64,000 nucleotides of DNA, taken from positions 1,612,001 to 1,676,000 of the forward strand of contig NC_015671.1 in assembly GCF_000218545.1 (NCBI RefSeq), in the 5' to 3' direction. Within the stretch, counting starts at the first letter, position 1; each line of letters begins with the position of its first letter. The DNA comes from Cellulomonas gilvus ATCC 13127 (GTDB lineage: Bacteria > Actinomycetota > Actinomycetes > Actinomycetales > Cellulomonadaceae). Positions 46,020 to 54,819 of the stretch are shown here, piece after piece. A model generated the notes under the pieces. It ran no database searches. It was not told where the DNA came from and saw nothing but the letters and a program-made list of their open reading frames with translations. A program made the position numbers and the translations under genes.

Positions 46020-46934
46020 TCAGTTCAGGGCGGTGATGATCAGGCCCTGCGTGATCGCGAACCCCGCCACCAGGTTGAGCCACAGGAACCGGCGCCACCC
46101 CCGGTTGGCGCGCTCGCAGTCGGCGTCCGTGACGTCGCGGAACGGCGCGACCGAGAGCAGGTAGGCGGCGGGCACGGCCGCCGCGAGCGCGGCGGGCCAG
46201 CCTGCGGTCGCCATGAGCACGGCCGCGAGCGCGTATCCCGCCATCGAGAGGCGCACCGTGCGGCGCGCGCCCAGGACGGTCGCGACCGAGCCGATGCCCG
46301 CGCTGCGGTCCGCCCGCACGTCCTGGACCGCGCCGAACGCGTGCGACGCGCACGCCCACGCGAAGAACGCCACGAGCGTCGCGACCACGGGCCACGTCCA
46401 CGCGCCGCCGGCGAGCACCACACCCAGCACGGCGGGGCTGACGAAGTGCGTCGCGGACGTCGCCGAGTCCACCCCGGGACGCTCCTTGAACCGCAGCCGC
46501 GGAGCCGAGTAGGCGACCACCGCGAACACGCTCACCGCGAGGACCACGAGTGCGAGCGGCTGCCCCAGTGCCACCGCGAGCACCGCGAGCGTCACGACGA
46601 ACGGCACGTTGCTCACCACCGCGGCGACGATCGTCGTGCGGTGCCAGCGCGTGTCCAGCACCACGCCCTCGATCCCGCCCTTGCGGGGGTTGGCCAGGTC
46701 CGACTCGTGGTCCCAGACGTCGTTCAACCCGTACATCAGCAGGTTGTACGGGATCAGGAACCAGACCGTCCCGATCACGAGCGCGGCGTCCACGGACCCG
46801 CCCGCGAGCAGGTAGGCCACCGCGAACGGGTAGGCGGTGTCGATCCAGGACAACGGTCGCGACGAGCCCACGACCTGCCGCAGCCCGGCGCGCCACCCGC
46901 GGCGCGGCGCGGGCGGTGCCTCGACGGCGGTCAT
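46020..46934 (-). CDS. crtEb: UbiA-family prenyltransferase, lycopene elongase/hydratase
   Basis: 304 aa, with about eight hydrophobic helices. The first Asp-rich prenyl-diphosphate motif is NDVWDHESD (N/D-x3-D, about residue 70) and the second is VQDVRADRSAGI (about residue 195). In C50-carotenoid producers CrtEb adds two C5 units to lycopene to give flavuxanthin-type C50 carotenoids. The gene is last in the operon, after crtYe and crtYf, the order found in Corynebacterium glutamicum. ATG at 46932-46934 overlaps the crtYf stop. Confidence 0.92.
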   Translation of the reverse strand: MTAVEAPPAPRRGWRAGLRQVVGSSRPLSWIDTAYPFAVAYLLAGGSVDAALVIGTVWFLIPYNLLMYGLNDVWDHESDLANPRKGGIEGVVLDTRWHRTTIVAAVVSNVPFVVTLAVLAVALGQPLALVVLAVSVFAVVAYSAPRLRFKERPGVDSATSATHFVSPAVLGVVLAGGAWTWPVVATLVAFFAWACASHAFGAVQDVRADRSAGIGSVATVLGARRTVRLSMAGYALAAVLMATAGWPAALAAAVPAAYLLSVAPFRDVTDADCERANRGWRRFLWLNLVAGFAITQGLIITALN

Positions 46935-47269
46935 GCGGCCTCCCGGTCCCGTGGGGTGAGCAGCGCGAGCAGCGAGGGCAGCAGGAGCGCGGCGACCAGC
47001 GGCCACGCGAGGTCCTCGACGGGGGCCAGCCACACGCGGGGGCCGGCCAGCGCGGACTCGTCGTACGTGAACAGGTCCGCCGCGACCATGGCCGTGTCGA
47101 ACACGACCGTCAGGACGGTCAGCACCACGGCGGTCAGCGCGACGACCGCAGCGAGCGTCGTCCTGCCACGACCGCGGCGGGGCTCGGTGAGCACCGCGAC
47201 CGTGCACACCGCGGCGCTCAGGGCGAGCACCACGGCAGCGAGACCCGCGTACGAGTCCAGCGGGTTCAT
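46931..47269 (-). CDS. crtYf: C50 carotenoid cyclase subunit (CrtYf-like)
   Basis: 112 aa, with three hydrophobic helices. It has the small lycopene-cyclase-domain motif PVEDLAWPLVAALLLPSL near the C-terminus, matching the P-x-E-(D/E) signature of heterodimeric cyclases. With CrtYe it forms the enzyme that closes the end rings of the C50 carotenoid. ATG at 47267-47269 overlaps the crtYe stop, and its own stop overlaps the crtEb start, so production is stoichiometrically coupled. Confidence 0.88.
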   Translation of the reverse strand: MNPLDSYAGLAAVVLALSAAVCTVAVLTEPRRGRGRTTLAAVVALTAVVLTVLTVVFDTAMVAADLFTYDESALAGPRVWLAPVEDLAWPLVAALLLPSLLALLTPRDREAA

Positions 47270-47628
47270 CGCGGCACCCGGGCGCCGGCGGGTGCGGGCC
47301 GAGCGGCGCGGGCCAGCACGCGCCGCGCCGCACCCGCGGTCACGAGCGTCAGGTGGGACAGGAACGTCACGAACACGATCTCCTCGACCGGGAGGTGGGG
47401 TGCGAGCCACACGCCGAGCAGCGCGTCGCTCGCACCACGACCGTAGAAGCCCTGCGCGATCGCCACCAGGTCCCACACCACGAGCACGACCGCGCCGGCG
47501 AGCACGACCAGCGCGACCCGTACGCGCGCCACGCGCGGGCCGCGCCCCAGTGCCAGCCCGAACCGCAGGTCGAGCGTGAGGACGCCTGCCCACGAGACCA
47601 GGAGGCACAGCAGGTACAGCCCCCTCAC
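47266..47628 (-). CDS. crtYe: C50 carotenoid cyclase subunit (CrtYe-like)
   Basis: 120 aa, with three hydrophobic helices. The motif HLPVEEIVFVTFLSHLTLV (P-x-E-E) is the lycopene cyclase domain signature. It is the heterodimer partner of CrtYf. GTG at 47626-47628 overlaps the crtI stop (GTGA); the upstream part of the longer frame overlaps crtI in another frame and is not coding. Confidence 0.88.
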   Translation of the reverse strand: MRGLYLLCLLVSWAGVLTLDLRFGLALGRGPRVARVRVALVVLAGAVVLVVWDLVAIAQGFYGRGASDALLGVWLAPHLPVEEIVFVTFLSHLTLVTAGAARRVLARAARPAPAGARVPR

Positions 47629-49247
47629 GGCGCCACCGGCTCGGGGCGGTCCGCGGGCTCCTCGAGCGCACCGGCCGACGTGTCGCCGCGCAGGCGCTTG
47701 ACGACGAGCTCGGCGCTGATGAGGCACATCGGCAGACCGATCCCGGGGATGGTCGAGCCGCCCGCGTACACCAGCCCGGCGACGTGCCGGGAGGTGTTGC
47801 GCCCGCGGAAGAACGCGCTCTGGCGCAGCGTGTGCGCGGGACCGAGCGCGCCGCCGCGCCACGCCGACAGGTCACGCGCGAAGTCCGCGGGCCCGACCGT
47901 GCGCCGCACGACGGTCCGCTCGGCCAGGTCCGGCACACCCGCCCACTGCGCGATCGTCGCGACCGCCGCGTCGGCCACGCGCTCCACGGCGGGGTCGCCG
48001 CTGCCGGCCAGGCCACCTGCCCCGATGGACGGGTCGGCCGGCACCGGGACCAGCACGAACATCGTCTCGTGCTCGGGCGGCGCGACCGACGGGTCGGTGC
48101 GGGACGGCGTGCAGACGTACATGGAGGCGGGGTCCGGCACGTGCCGGTCGTCGCCGAAGATCGCGTCGAAGTTGGTCCGCCAGTCCCGCGTGAACAGCAT
48201 CGTGTGGTGGGCGAGCTGGGGCACGCGGCCCCGCACGCCGAGGTGCACCAGCACCGCGCCCGGGCCGGGGTCCCGGCGCTCCCACCACGGCGCGGGGTAG
48301 GTGGCCAGGCGCTCGGGCAGCAGCCGGGTCTCGAGGTCGTGCAGGTCGCCCGCGCCCACGACGACGTCCGCCGAGAGCCGCCCGCCGTCGTCGAGCTCCA
48401 CCCCGACGACCTGCTCGGCCGGTCCGCGGCGAGGCCCGCCCGTGCGCGGCGCGGTCAGGACGCGGGTCACGCGGGTGCCCGTCCGCACCTGGACGCCCGC
48501 GCGTGTCGCGCACCGCAGCACCGCGTCGATCACGGAGCCGAACCCGCCGCGCGGGTACAGCACCCCGACCTCGAGGTCCGCGTGGCTCATGAGGTGGTAG
48601 AGGCTGGGCGCGCGTTCGGGCGACGTGCCCAGGAAGACTGCGGGATAGCCGAGGATCTGGCGGATGCGGGGGTCGGTGAACCGACGCGCCACGAGCCGCT
48701 CGAGCGACGTGCCGAGCAGCGGGGCGAGCCGGGGCACGTGCCGCAGGACCTCACGGTCGAGCAGGTGCGTCGGGCGCTCGAACGTCGAGTACAGGAAGTG
48801 CCGCACCGCGAGGTCGTACGCCTCGCGAGCGGACGTGAGGTGCGCGTCGAGCCGCGTCGACGATCCCGGCTCGAGCGCCTCGAACGCCTCGTGCGCGGCC
48901 CCGGTGCGCACGTCCACGCGCGGCGCCGGGCCCGCGACCGCGGGCTCGAACAGCACGCGGTAGGCCGGGTCCAGCCGTTCGAGGTCGAGCTCGGCCTCCG
49001 CCGTCGTGCCGCACATGCGGAAGAAGTGGTCGAACACCTCCGGCATCAGGTACCAGGACGGGCCCAGGTCGAACGTGAAGCCGTCCTGCTGCCACGTCGC
49101 CGCCCGCCCGCCGACGTGGTGCTGCTGCTCCACGACCTCGACCGCGTACCCCTCACGTGCCAGGAGCGCGGCGCTCGCGAGCCCCGCGATGCCCGCGCCG
49201 ATGACGACCGCGCGCCGCCGGTGGTCCGTCGACTCCCGCGCGGTCAC
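47625..49247 (-). CDS. crtI: phytoene desaturase
   Basis: 540 aa. It has the N-terminal FAD-binding dinucleotide fold RRAVVIGAGIAGLASAALLAREGY and the early HHVGGRAATWQQDGFTFDLGPSWY motif. The C-terminal FAD-binding segment GLVYAGGSTIPGIGLPMCLISAELV is typical of CrtI. It converts phytoene to lycopene. GTG at 49245-49247 overlaps the crtB stop. Confidence 0.95.
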   Translation of the reverse strand: MTARESTDHRRRAVVIGAGIAGLASAALLAREGYAVEVVEQQHHVGGRAATWQQDGFTFDLGPSWYLMPEVFDHFFRMCGTTAEAELDLERLDPAYRVLFEPAVAGPAPRVDVRTGAAHEAFEALEPGSSTRLDAHLTSAREAYDLAVRHFLYSTFERPTHLLDREVLRHVPRLAPLLGTSLERLVARRFTDPRIRQILGYPAVFLGTSPERAPSLYHLMSHADLEVGVLYPRGGFGSVIDAVLRCATRAGVQVRTGTRVTRVLTAPRTGGPRRGPAEQVVGVELDDGGRLSADVVVGAGDLHDLETRLLPERLATYPAPWWERRDPGPGAVLVHLGVRGRVPQLAHHTMLFTRDWRTNFDAIFGDDRHVPDPASMYVCTPSRTDPSVAPPEHETMFVLVPVPADPSIGAGGLAGSGDPAVERVADAAVATIAQWAGVPDLAERTVVRRTVGPADFARDLSAWRGGALGPAHTLRQSAFFRGRNTSRHVAGLVYAGGSTIPGIGLPMCLISAELVVKRLRGDTSAGALEEPADRPEPVAP

Positions 49248-50140
49248 GTGCGCACCAACGGCAGCAGGTTGCGCACGACGATCCCGGCCTTCGCGGTGCC
49301 CGGCACCCGGACCCGCTCGCGCGCGATGCCGGCCGCGGGTGTGGCGCGCAGCCGCGCGGAGAGCGCCGCGAACAGGTCGTGCGCGGTGCGCACCGCGCGC
49401 CGGCTCGAGGCCGGCAGCGCGGCGATCGCCGCACGCGCGGCCGCGAGGTCGGCGTCCACGTCGTCGAGGAGCAGGTCGCGCTGCGCGTCGGTCAGCGCAC
49501 CCGCGTCGATCCCGGGGAAGTACTGCCGGCCCAGGTCGTCGCGGTCGGCCGCGAGGTCGCGCAGGAAGTTGACCTTCTGGAACGCCGCGCCGAGGCGCCG
49601 CGCGCCCGGCGTGAGCTCGGCGTACACGTCGTCACGGCGTGCGGTGTCGGCGTCGGGTGCGCCGACGAACACGCGCAGGCACATCAGCCCGACCACCTCG
49701 GCCGACCCGTAGACGTAGGTCTCGAACGACGCGTCGTCGTGCCGGTCGGCGGACAGGTCCGTGCGCATCGAGGCGAAGAACGGGACGACGAGGTCCGGCC
49801 CGATGCCGTGCTCGCGCGCCGTCCGGGCGAACGCGTGCACCACCAGGTTGGTCGAGAAGCCCGACTCGAGCGCCTGCAGCGTGTCCGCCTCGAGCGCGTC
49901 CAGGAACGCGGCCCGCTGCGCCGTGTCGAGCCCGAGGTCGGGTGCGTCCACCACCTCGTCCGCGACCCGGACCAGGCCGTAGATCGTGCGGACGTGGCCG
50001 CGCACGGGCTCGTGCAGCAGGCGGCACGCGCGGCCGAACGACGTGGAGTACTCGTCGACGATCGTCGCGGTCGCCGTGGCGGCCGCGTGCGCGTACCGCT
50101 CGGCACCGCCGTCGGCGACGCGGCGTCCCCGGCCGCTCAT
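49244..50140 (-). CDS. crtB: phytoene synthase
   Basis: 298 aa. Trans-isoprenyl-diphosphate head-to-head synthase motifs are present: the first Asp-rich region VRVADEVVDAP (about residue 60), YVYGSAEVVGLMCLRVF and the second Asp-rich LRDLAADRDDLGRQYFP (about residue 190). It condenses two GGPP into phytoene. ATG at 50138-50140 overlaps the crtE stop; the longer frame adds only four residues. Confidence 0.95.
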   Translation of the reverse strand: MSGRGRRVADGGAERYAHAAATATATIVDEYSTSFGRACRLLHEPVRGHVRTIYGLVRVADEVVDAPDLGLDTAQRAAFLDALEADTLQALESGFSTNLVVHAFARTAREHGIGPDLVVPFFASMRTDLSADRHDDASFETYVYGSAEVVGLMCLRVFVGAPDADTARRDDVYAELTPGARRLGAAFQKVNFLRDLAADRDDLGRQYFPGIDAGALTDAQRDLLLDDVDADLAAARAAIAALPASSRRAVRTAHDLFAALSARLRATPAAGIARERVRVPGTAKAGIVVRNLLPLVRT

Positions 50141-51198
50141 GCCGCCCACCCGCGGTGGTCGATGAGCGAGGCGACGCCCGCGAGCGCGTCGTCGGGCAGG
50201 CCCGCACGGTGCGCCTCGGCGTGCGCCGCGTCCAGGTGCCGGTGGACCAGGTCCTCGACGAAGCGGCGCGAGCCGCTGCTCTCGAGCAGCCGGCGCGCCT
50301 GGCGCGCGGCAGCGACGGTGAGGTCGGGGTCGCCCACGTGACGGGCCAGGCGCGGCCAGACGGCGGTGGTGCGCGCATGCGCTACCAGGACCGTCAGCTT
50401 GCCCTCACGCAGGTCGCTCAGCGTGCTCTTGCCCGTCGCGCGCTCGTCGCCGAACACCCCGAGCAGGTCGTCGTGCAGCTGGAACGCGATCCCCAGCAGA
50501 CGGCCGAGCCGGTCGAGCGAGGCCACGGTCGCGTCGTCCACGCCCGCCAGGATGCCGCCCGCGCACAGCGGGAGGCAGAACGAGTACGCCGCGGTCTTGA
50601 GCTCGCCCACGGCGAGCACGTCGGCCAGCGAGGGGTCGTCCACGCCGAGCGCGAACCGCACGTCACGCAGCTCGCCCGCGGCCGACTCCGTCACGGCGTC
50701 GTCCAGCAGCGTGAGCAGGCGGGCCACGGTCGCCGGGGGAGCGGGTGTCGTGGCGACCAGACGGGTGGCCGCCACCAGGGCCAGGTCGCCCGCGAGGATG
50801 CCCGCGGCGCGCCCGTACCCCTGTGCGGCGCTCGCGCCCGCGCCGGCCGCGAGCCCACGGCTGGTGAACGTCCCGGCGACGTTGGGGCGACCGCGGCGCA
50901 CCTGGTCGTTGTCGATCACGTCGTCGTGCATCACGAACGCGGCGTGCAGCAGCTCGATGGCGTCACCCACGTGCTCGACGGCCGCGGTGTGGGTGCCTCC
51001 GAACGCCGCGTAGGCCGCGCGCGCGAGCGCGGGTCGCATGCGGCGTCCGCCGCGCGTCGCGTCGCCCATGGCCGCCCACAGCGCGGTGGTCTCGGCGTCG
51101 TCCAGCCGTGCGTCCCGCAGGAACGCCTCGAGGGGGCCTGGCGGGTCGGCCGTGCGGGTCTGCTCGGCGGGCGGCGCGCCGGACGCGAGCGCGGTCAC
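50137..51198 (-). CDS. crtE: geranylgeranyl diphosphate synthase (polyprenyl synthetase)
   Basis: 353 aa. The first Asp-rich motif is AAFVMHDDVIDNDQVRRGRP and the second is FQLHDDLLGVFGDE, with the GGRRMRPALAR substrate motif at the N-terminus. It makes C20 GGPP for phytoene synthase. GTG at 51196-51198 lies 1 bp after the idi stop. The first motif has the spacing DDxxD without an insertion, as in GGPP synthases of the short type. idi directly upstream provides DMAPP. Confidence 0.92.
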   Translation of the reverse strand: MTALASGAPPAEQTRTADPPGPLEAFLRDARLDDAETTALWAAMGDATRGGRRMRPALARAAYAAFGGTHTAAVEHVGDAIELLHAAFVMHDDVIDNDQVRRGRPNVAGTFTSRGLAAGAGASAAQGYGRAAGILAGDLALVAATRLVATTPAPPATVARLLTLLDDAVTESAAGELRDVRFALGVDDPSLADVLAVGELKTAAYSFCLPLCAGGILAGVDDATVASLDRLGRLLGIAFQLHDDLLGVFGDERATGKSTLSDLREGKLTVLVAHARTTAVWPRLARHVGDPDLTVAAARQARRLLESSGSRRFVEDLVHRHLDAAHAEAHRAGLPDDALAGVASLIDHRGWAA

Positions 51199-51199
51199 G

Positions 51200-51778
51200 T
51201 CACATCACCTGCCCGAGGACGGGGGCGTCGTGCGCGACGCCCGGACCGACGAGCCGCGCGAGCTCCTCGACCTGCAGGACCATCCACGGGCTGAAGGCCC
51301 AGGGGGTCGCGGCCACGGCACGCCCGAGGTCGGTGACGTCGACCCATGCGCGGTCCATCACCTCCGCCGGGTCCGGCATCGGTGCCGAGCGCGTCGTGGC
51401 GAACCAGACCGGGCACAGCTCGTTCTCGACGACGCCCGACGCGTCGACCGCGCGGTACCGGAAGCGGGGGAGCATGAGCTGCAGGTCCTCGATCTCGATG
51501 CCGAGCTCCTCGCGCCCACGGCGGGCCACCGCCTCCTCGGCGTCCTCGCGCGGCCGGGGGTGGCCGCAGAACGAGTTGGTCCAGACACCCGGCCAGGTGC
51601 GCTTGGACAGCGCGCGTCGCGTCATGAGCACGTGGCCGTCGTCGTCCAGCACGTAGCAGGAGAACGCGAGGTGCAGGGGGGTGTCGGGGCCGTGCACCGA
51701 CGTGCGGGGTGCGTGGCCGCGCGGGGTGCCGTCGTCGTCGAGAAGGACCACCAGGTCCTCGATGTGCGTCACCGTCAC
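51200..51778 (-). CDS. idi: isopentenyl-diphosphate delta-isomerase, type I
   Basis: 192 aa. It is a Nudix-fold isomerase with the catalytic Cys in WTNSFCGHPRPREDAEEAVARRGREELGI (about residue 70) and the metal-site Glu pair in VENELCPVWFA (about residue 118). It interconverts IPP and DMAPP. GTG at 51776-51778 has GGAGGT 4 nt upstream. It is first in the carotenoid operon; in C. glutamicum idi is elsewhere, so placing it here ties precursor balance to pigment output. Confidence 0.95.
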   Translation of the reverse strand: MTVTHIEDLVVLLDDDGTPRGHAPRTSVHGPDTPLHLAFSCYVLDDDGHVLMTRRALSKRTWPGVWTNSFCGHPRPREDAEEAVARRGREELGIEIEDLQLMLPRFRYRAVDASGVVENELCPVWFATTRSAPMPDPAEVMDRAWVDVTDLGRAVAATPWAFSPWMVLQVEELARLVGPGVAHDAPVLGQVM

Positions 51779-51825
51779 GTCGACCTCCGTCGATCGAGCT
51801 GCTCCCGCAAGCGATTGCTAGATCG

Positions 51826-51838
51826 GGAAGTTACTTCC
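51826..51838. promoter_or_regulatory. inverted repeat GGAAG-TTA-CTTCC between idi and the MarR gene
   Basis: Perfect 5-bp arms with a 3-bp spacer lie in the 78-bp divergent region, next to TAGTAT (51844-51849), the likely -10 of the regulator gene. It is the obvious candidate operator for the MarR protein on both promoters. Confidence 0.5.
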
Positions 51839-51843
51839 TGGGT

Positions 51844-51859
51844 TAGTATGCACGTCATG
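51844..51859 (+). promoter_or_regulatory. -10 box TAGTAT and leaderless ATG of the MarR gene
   Basis: TAGTAT (51844-51849) is followed after 7 nt by ATG at 51857. An ATG at 51848 lies inside the -10 box and cannot be the start. Confidence 0.55.
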
Positions 51860-52381
51860 CAGGTAGCCGCCAAGCCGGAGCACTACTGGTACGACGACGC
51901 GCGCGGCGTCGCCGAGATCCTCGAGGCGGTGCGAGCGTTCCGCCGGGCCGACCAGGGGATGAGGCGCCGCACCGCGGCCGGGATGGCGATGAACGAGACG
52001 GACATGCGCGCGCTGCAGATCGTCATCGGACGCGAGCTGCACGGGCGGCCGACGAGCCCGCACCACCTCGCACGCGAGCTCGACATCACGAGCGCGGCGA
52101 CCACGAAGCTGCTCGACCGGCTCACCGCGTCCGGGCACCTCGAGCGTGAGGCGCACCCCACGGACCGACGCGGCGTCCTGCTGCACTCGACCGACCACGC
52201 GCACGACGAGGTCCGCGAGCGGCTCGAGCGCATGCACCGCCGCATGGCGGAGGTCGCCGCCGCCGTCCCGGTCGAGTCCCAGCCTCACGTCGCCGCCTTC
52301 CTCCGGTCGCTCGCCGACGTGCTCGACGACGAGGACGCGACCGCCCCCCTCACGCCCGCCGGGGGTGCACCCACCGCGTGA
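51857..52381 (+). CDS. MarR-family regulator of the carotenoid operon
   Basis: 174 aa. The winged helix is MRALQIVIGRELHGRPTSPHHLARELDITSAATTKLLDRLTASGHLEREAHPTDRRGVLL, the MarR core with its D-x-R-x wing. It is transcribed divergently from idi-crtE-crtB-crtI, the same position as C. glutamicum CrtR, a MarR repressor that senses GGPP and lifts repression when precursor accumulates. The same role is inferred here. ATG at 51857 is chosen from the -10 spacing. Confidence 0.9.
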   Translation: MQVAAKPEHYWYDDARGVAEILEAVRAFRRADQGMRRRTAAGMAMNETDMRALQIVIGRELHGRPTSPHHLARELDITSAATTKLLDRLTASGHLEREAHPTDRRGVLLHSTDHAHDEVRERLERMHRRMAEVAAAVPVESQPHVAAFLRSLADVLDDEDATAPLTPAGGAPTA

Positions 52382-52505
52382 CCGTGGTCACGTCGGACAG
52401 GTTCGCGGCCCGAAATCCCCCTGGTGGGGACGCCCGTCCGACTATCGTGCGGTGAACGGCCGCGCGCGTCGACCTCTGCGCGCGTCGGCACCGGGAGGGG
52501 GCGGG

Positions 52506-53435
52506 GTGAGCCAGGACCAGGCACGTGCCGGGGGGCGGGGCGCACCGTCGTCGTCCGTCGACCTCGCGGGTGACGCCCGACGCAGCCGCCGGCGCCGCGT
52601 CCTGCGCGAGGTGCTCCTCGTCGTCGCGCTGTACGCGGGCTACTCCGCGACGCGCCTGGCGGCGACCGGGGCGTGGGAGCCCGCCGCGCGGCACGCCGCG
52701 TGGATCGTCGACGTCGAGCGCTGGATGGGGCTCGACGTCGAACGCTCGTGGAACCTGTGGCTCGCGCACCACGGCTGGCTCGAGGTCGCGGTCTCCTACT
52801 GGTACCAGTCGATGCACTACCTCGTGACGCCGACGGTGCTGGTGGTGCTGTTCATCCGACGCCCGCTCGTGTACGCCCCGGCCCGCACCGCGCTGATGTC
52901 GGCGACATTCCTCGCGCTGTTCGGCTACTTCTTCGTGCCCACCGCACCGCCGCGCCTGCTGCCCGGCTACGTCGACACCGTCTCGGAGGCGTCCGTGCAC
53001 GGCTGGTGGCCGTCGGTCGCCGAGCAGGCCGCGAACGGCGCGTCGTCCGTGACCAACCAGGTCGCCGCCATGCCGTCGATGCACGTCGGGTGGGCCCTGT
53101 GGGTGAGCCTCGTGCTCGCGACCGTGGCCCGCGGGCGGCTGCTCAAGGTCCTGTCGTTCGGGTACGTCGGGCTCACGACCGTCGTCGTCGTCGTCACGGC
53201 CAACCACTGGGTGCTCGACGCGGTCGCGGGCGCGGCCCTGGTGCTGGTCACCTGGTTCGTCTCGTTCCGTCGGTACGGCTGGTGGGCGAGCAGGAAGGCC
53301 GAGCGTGCCGAGCTGGGCGCGCTGACGCCCGTGCCGGACGTCCCGGTGGAGGCCGCGCCGCCGGTCGCACTGACGCATGCGGTCGACGCGGCCGCCGTGC
53401 GCCGCGCCGGTGGCGACGACACCGCACCTGCCTGA
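52506..53435 (+). CDS. PAP2-superfamily membrane phosphatase/phosphotransferase
   Basis: 309 aa with about six transmembrane segments (at roughly 42-60, 96-120, 135-155, 205-222, 228-246 and 250-270). PAP2 motifs are FFVPTAPPRL, the PSMHV segment (AAMPSMHVGWALWVSL) and the final ANHWVLDAVAGAALV with its conserved His and Asp. The layout resembles the AUR1/inositol-phosphoryl-transferase branch, so a lipid phosphatase or head-group transferase role is likely; the substrate is unknown. GTG at 52506 follows GGGAGGGGGCGG. TATCGT at 52443-52448 is a possible -10. It lies 124 bp after the MarR gene. Confidence 0.85.
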   Translation: MSQDQARAGGRGAPSSSVDLAGDARRSRRRRVLREVLLVVALYAGYSATRLAATGAWEPAARHAAWIVDVERWMGLDVERSWNLWLAHHGWLEVAVSYWYQSMHYLVTPTVLVVLFIRRPLVYAPARTALMSATFLALFGYFFVPTAPPRLLPGYVDTVSEASVHGWWPSVAEQAANGASSVTNQVAAMPSMHVGWALWVSLVLATVARGRLLKVLSFGYVGLTTVVVVVTANHWVLDAVAGAALVLVTWFVSFRRYGWWASRKAERAELGALTPVPDVPVEAAPPVALTHAVDAAAVRRAGGDDTAPA

Positions 53436-53576
53436 CCCCGACGACGCACGTGCGCCTCTCGTGGGCGGCGCGCCCCGTGCGCGCGTGCGATGGCATAGCG
53501 TGCACGTGGCAGGTGCGGCGCCGAGCTGCACGCACCTGGACTTCGACGTGAGCATCGACGTGTGTGGAGGTTGACG

Positions 53577-54773
53577 ATGACGGAACCCGCCCCCCTGAGC
53601 CCGCCGCTCGTGCTGGAGGCCCCGGCGCCGCTCGCGCCGGTCGCCGCCACGCAGGCGCCCGCGATGGCGCCGCGCATCGACGACGCGGCGCTGCCTGGCC
53701 TCGACGCGAAGGTCGACCAGTACGTCGCCGGCCTGGCCTCCGCGCAGACCGGCTCGCCGGAGTTCGCCGCCAAGGCGGACGACGTCCGGCTCATGGGCGA
53801 CTCCGAGATCCGGGCGGCCGCGGACACCTCCAACCGGCTGCTGCAGATGCCCGTCAAGGAGCTGCGCGGCGGTGGCGTGTCCGGCACGTCGAAGGTGAGC
53901 GCCTCGCTCCTGGACCTGCGTCGCACGGTCGAGGACCTGGACCCGTCCGAGGCGAGCACGGGCAAGAAGATCCTCGGCTTCCTGCCGTTCGGCCGCACCA
54001 TCACCGACTACTTCCGCAAGTACGAGAGCGCGCAGAAGCAGATCGACGCGATCGTCCGCGCGCTGTACAACGGCCAGGACGAGCTGCGCAAGGACAACGC
54101 CGCGCTCAACCTCGAGAAGCAGCACCTCTGGGCCACGATGACGCGGCTGCACCAGTACATCTACGTCGCGGAGAAGCTCGACGCGCGCCTGTCCGCGATG
54201 ATCGCCGAGCTCGACGCGACGGACCCCACGCGCGCCAAGGCGATGCGCGAGGACGTGCTGTTCTACGTCCGCCAGAAGCACCAGGACCTGCTCACGCAGC
54301 TCGCGGTCTCGATCCAGGGCTACCTGGCGACGGACATCATCATCAAGAACAACCTCGAGCTGATCAAGGGCGTCGACCGCGCGACGACCACCACGGTCTC
54401 TGCGCTGCGCACCGCGGTGCTCGTGGCGCAGGCGCTCAACAACCAGAAGCTCGTGCTGGACCAGATCAGCGCGCTCAACACGACGACGTCCGCGATGGTC
54501 GCCTCGACGTCCAAGATGCTGCGCGAGCAGTCGGTCGAGATCCAGTCCCAGGCGGCGAGCTCGACGCTGGACATCCAGGCGCTGCAGCAGTCGTTCAACG
54601 ACATCTACGCGACCATGGACGCGATCGACGAGTTCAAGGTCAAGGCGCTCGACTCGATGTCCCAGACCATCGGCGTGCTCGAGACCGAGACCACGCGGGC
54701 GCGCGAGTACATCGACCGCGTCTCGCGGTCCGACGCGCACGGCGCGGCTGCCAGCCCGCTCGACATCGGCTGA
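53577..54773 (+). CDS. telA: TelA/YaaN-type toxic anion resistance protein
   Basis: 398 aa, soluble and strongly helical. It has the TelA-family pattern: TGKKILGFLPFGRTITDYFRKYESAQKQIDAIVRAL (about 122-160), LEKQHLWATMTRLHQYIYVAEKLDARL, and QGYLATDIIIKNNLELIKGVDRATTTTVSALRTAVLVAQALNNQKLVLDQI (about 245-300). Family members are linked to tellurite or cell-envelope stress, but their mechanism is not known. ATG at 53577 has TGGAGG upstream. TAGCGT at 53496-53501 is a possible -10. It is the first gene of the long operon that ends with PknG, a phosphatase and a VWA protein; the next gene starts 46 bp later. Confidence 0.92.
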   Translation: MTEPAPLSPPLVLEAPAPLAPVAATQAPAMAPRIDDAALPGLDAKVDQYVAGLASAQTGSPEFAAKADDVRLMGDSEIRAAADTSNRLLQMPVKELRGGGVSGTSKVSASLLDLRRTVEDLDPSEASTGKKILGFLPFGRTITDYFRKYESAQKQIDAIVRALYNGQDELRKDNAALNLEKQHLWATMTRLHQYIYVAEKLDARLSAMIAELDATDPTRAKAMREDVLFYVRQKHQDLLTQLAVSIQGYLATDIIIKNNLELIKGVDRATTTTVSALRTAVLVAQALNNQKLVLDQISALNTTTSAMVASTSKMLREQSVEIQSQAASSTLDIQALQQSFNDIYATMDAIDEFKVKALDSMSQTIGVLETETTRAREYIDRVSRSDAHGAAASPLDIG

Positions 54774-54819
54774 GCCGGCCGCGCCGAGCACGGCCACGAG
54801 AAGGGGAGCACGCGCCGAG

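Noticed and set aside
52452..52505. Earlier GTG start for the PAP2 gene at 52452
   Set aside because: It is only 3 nt after the TATCGT -10 box, too close for transcription to include it. GTG at 52506 has a purine-rich ribosome binding site.
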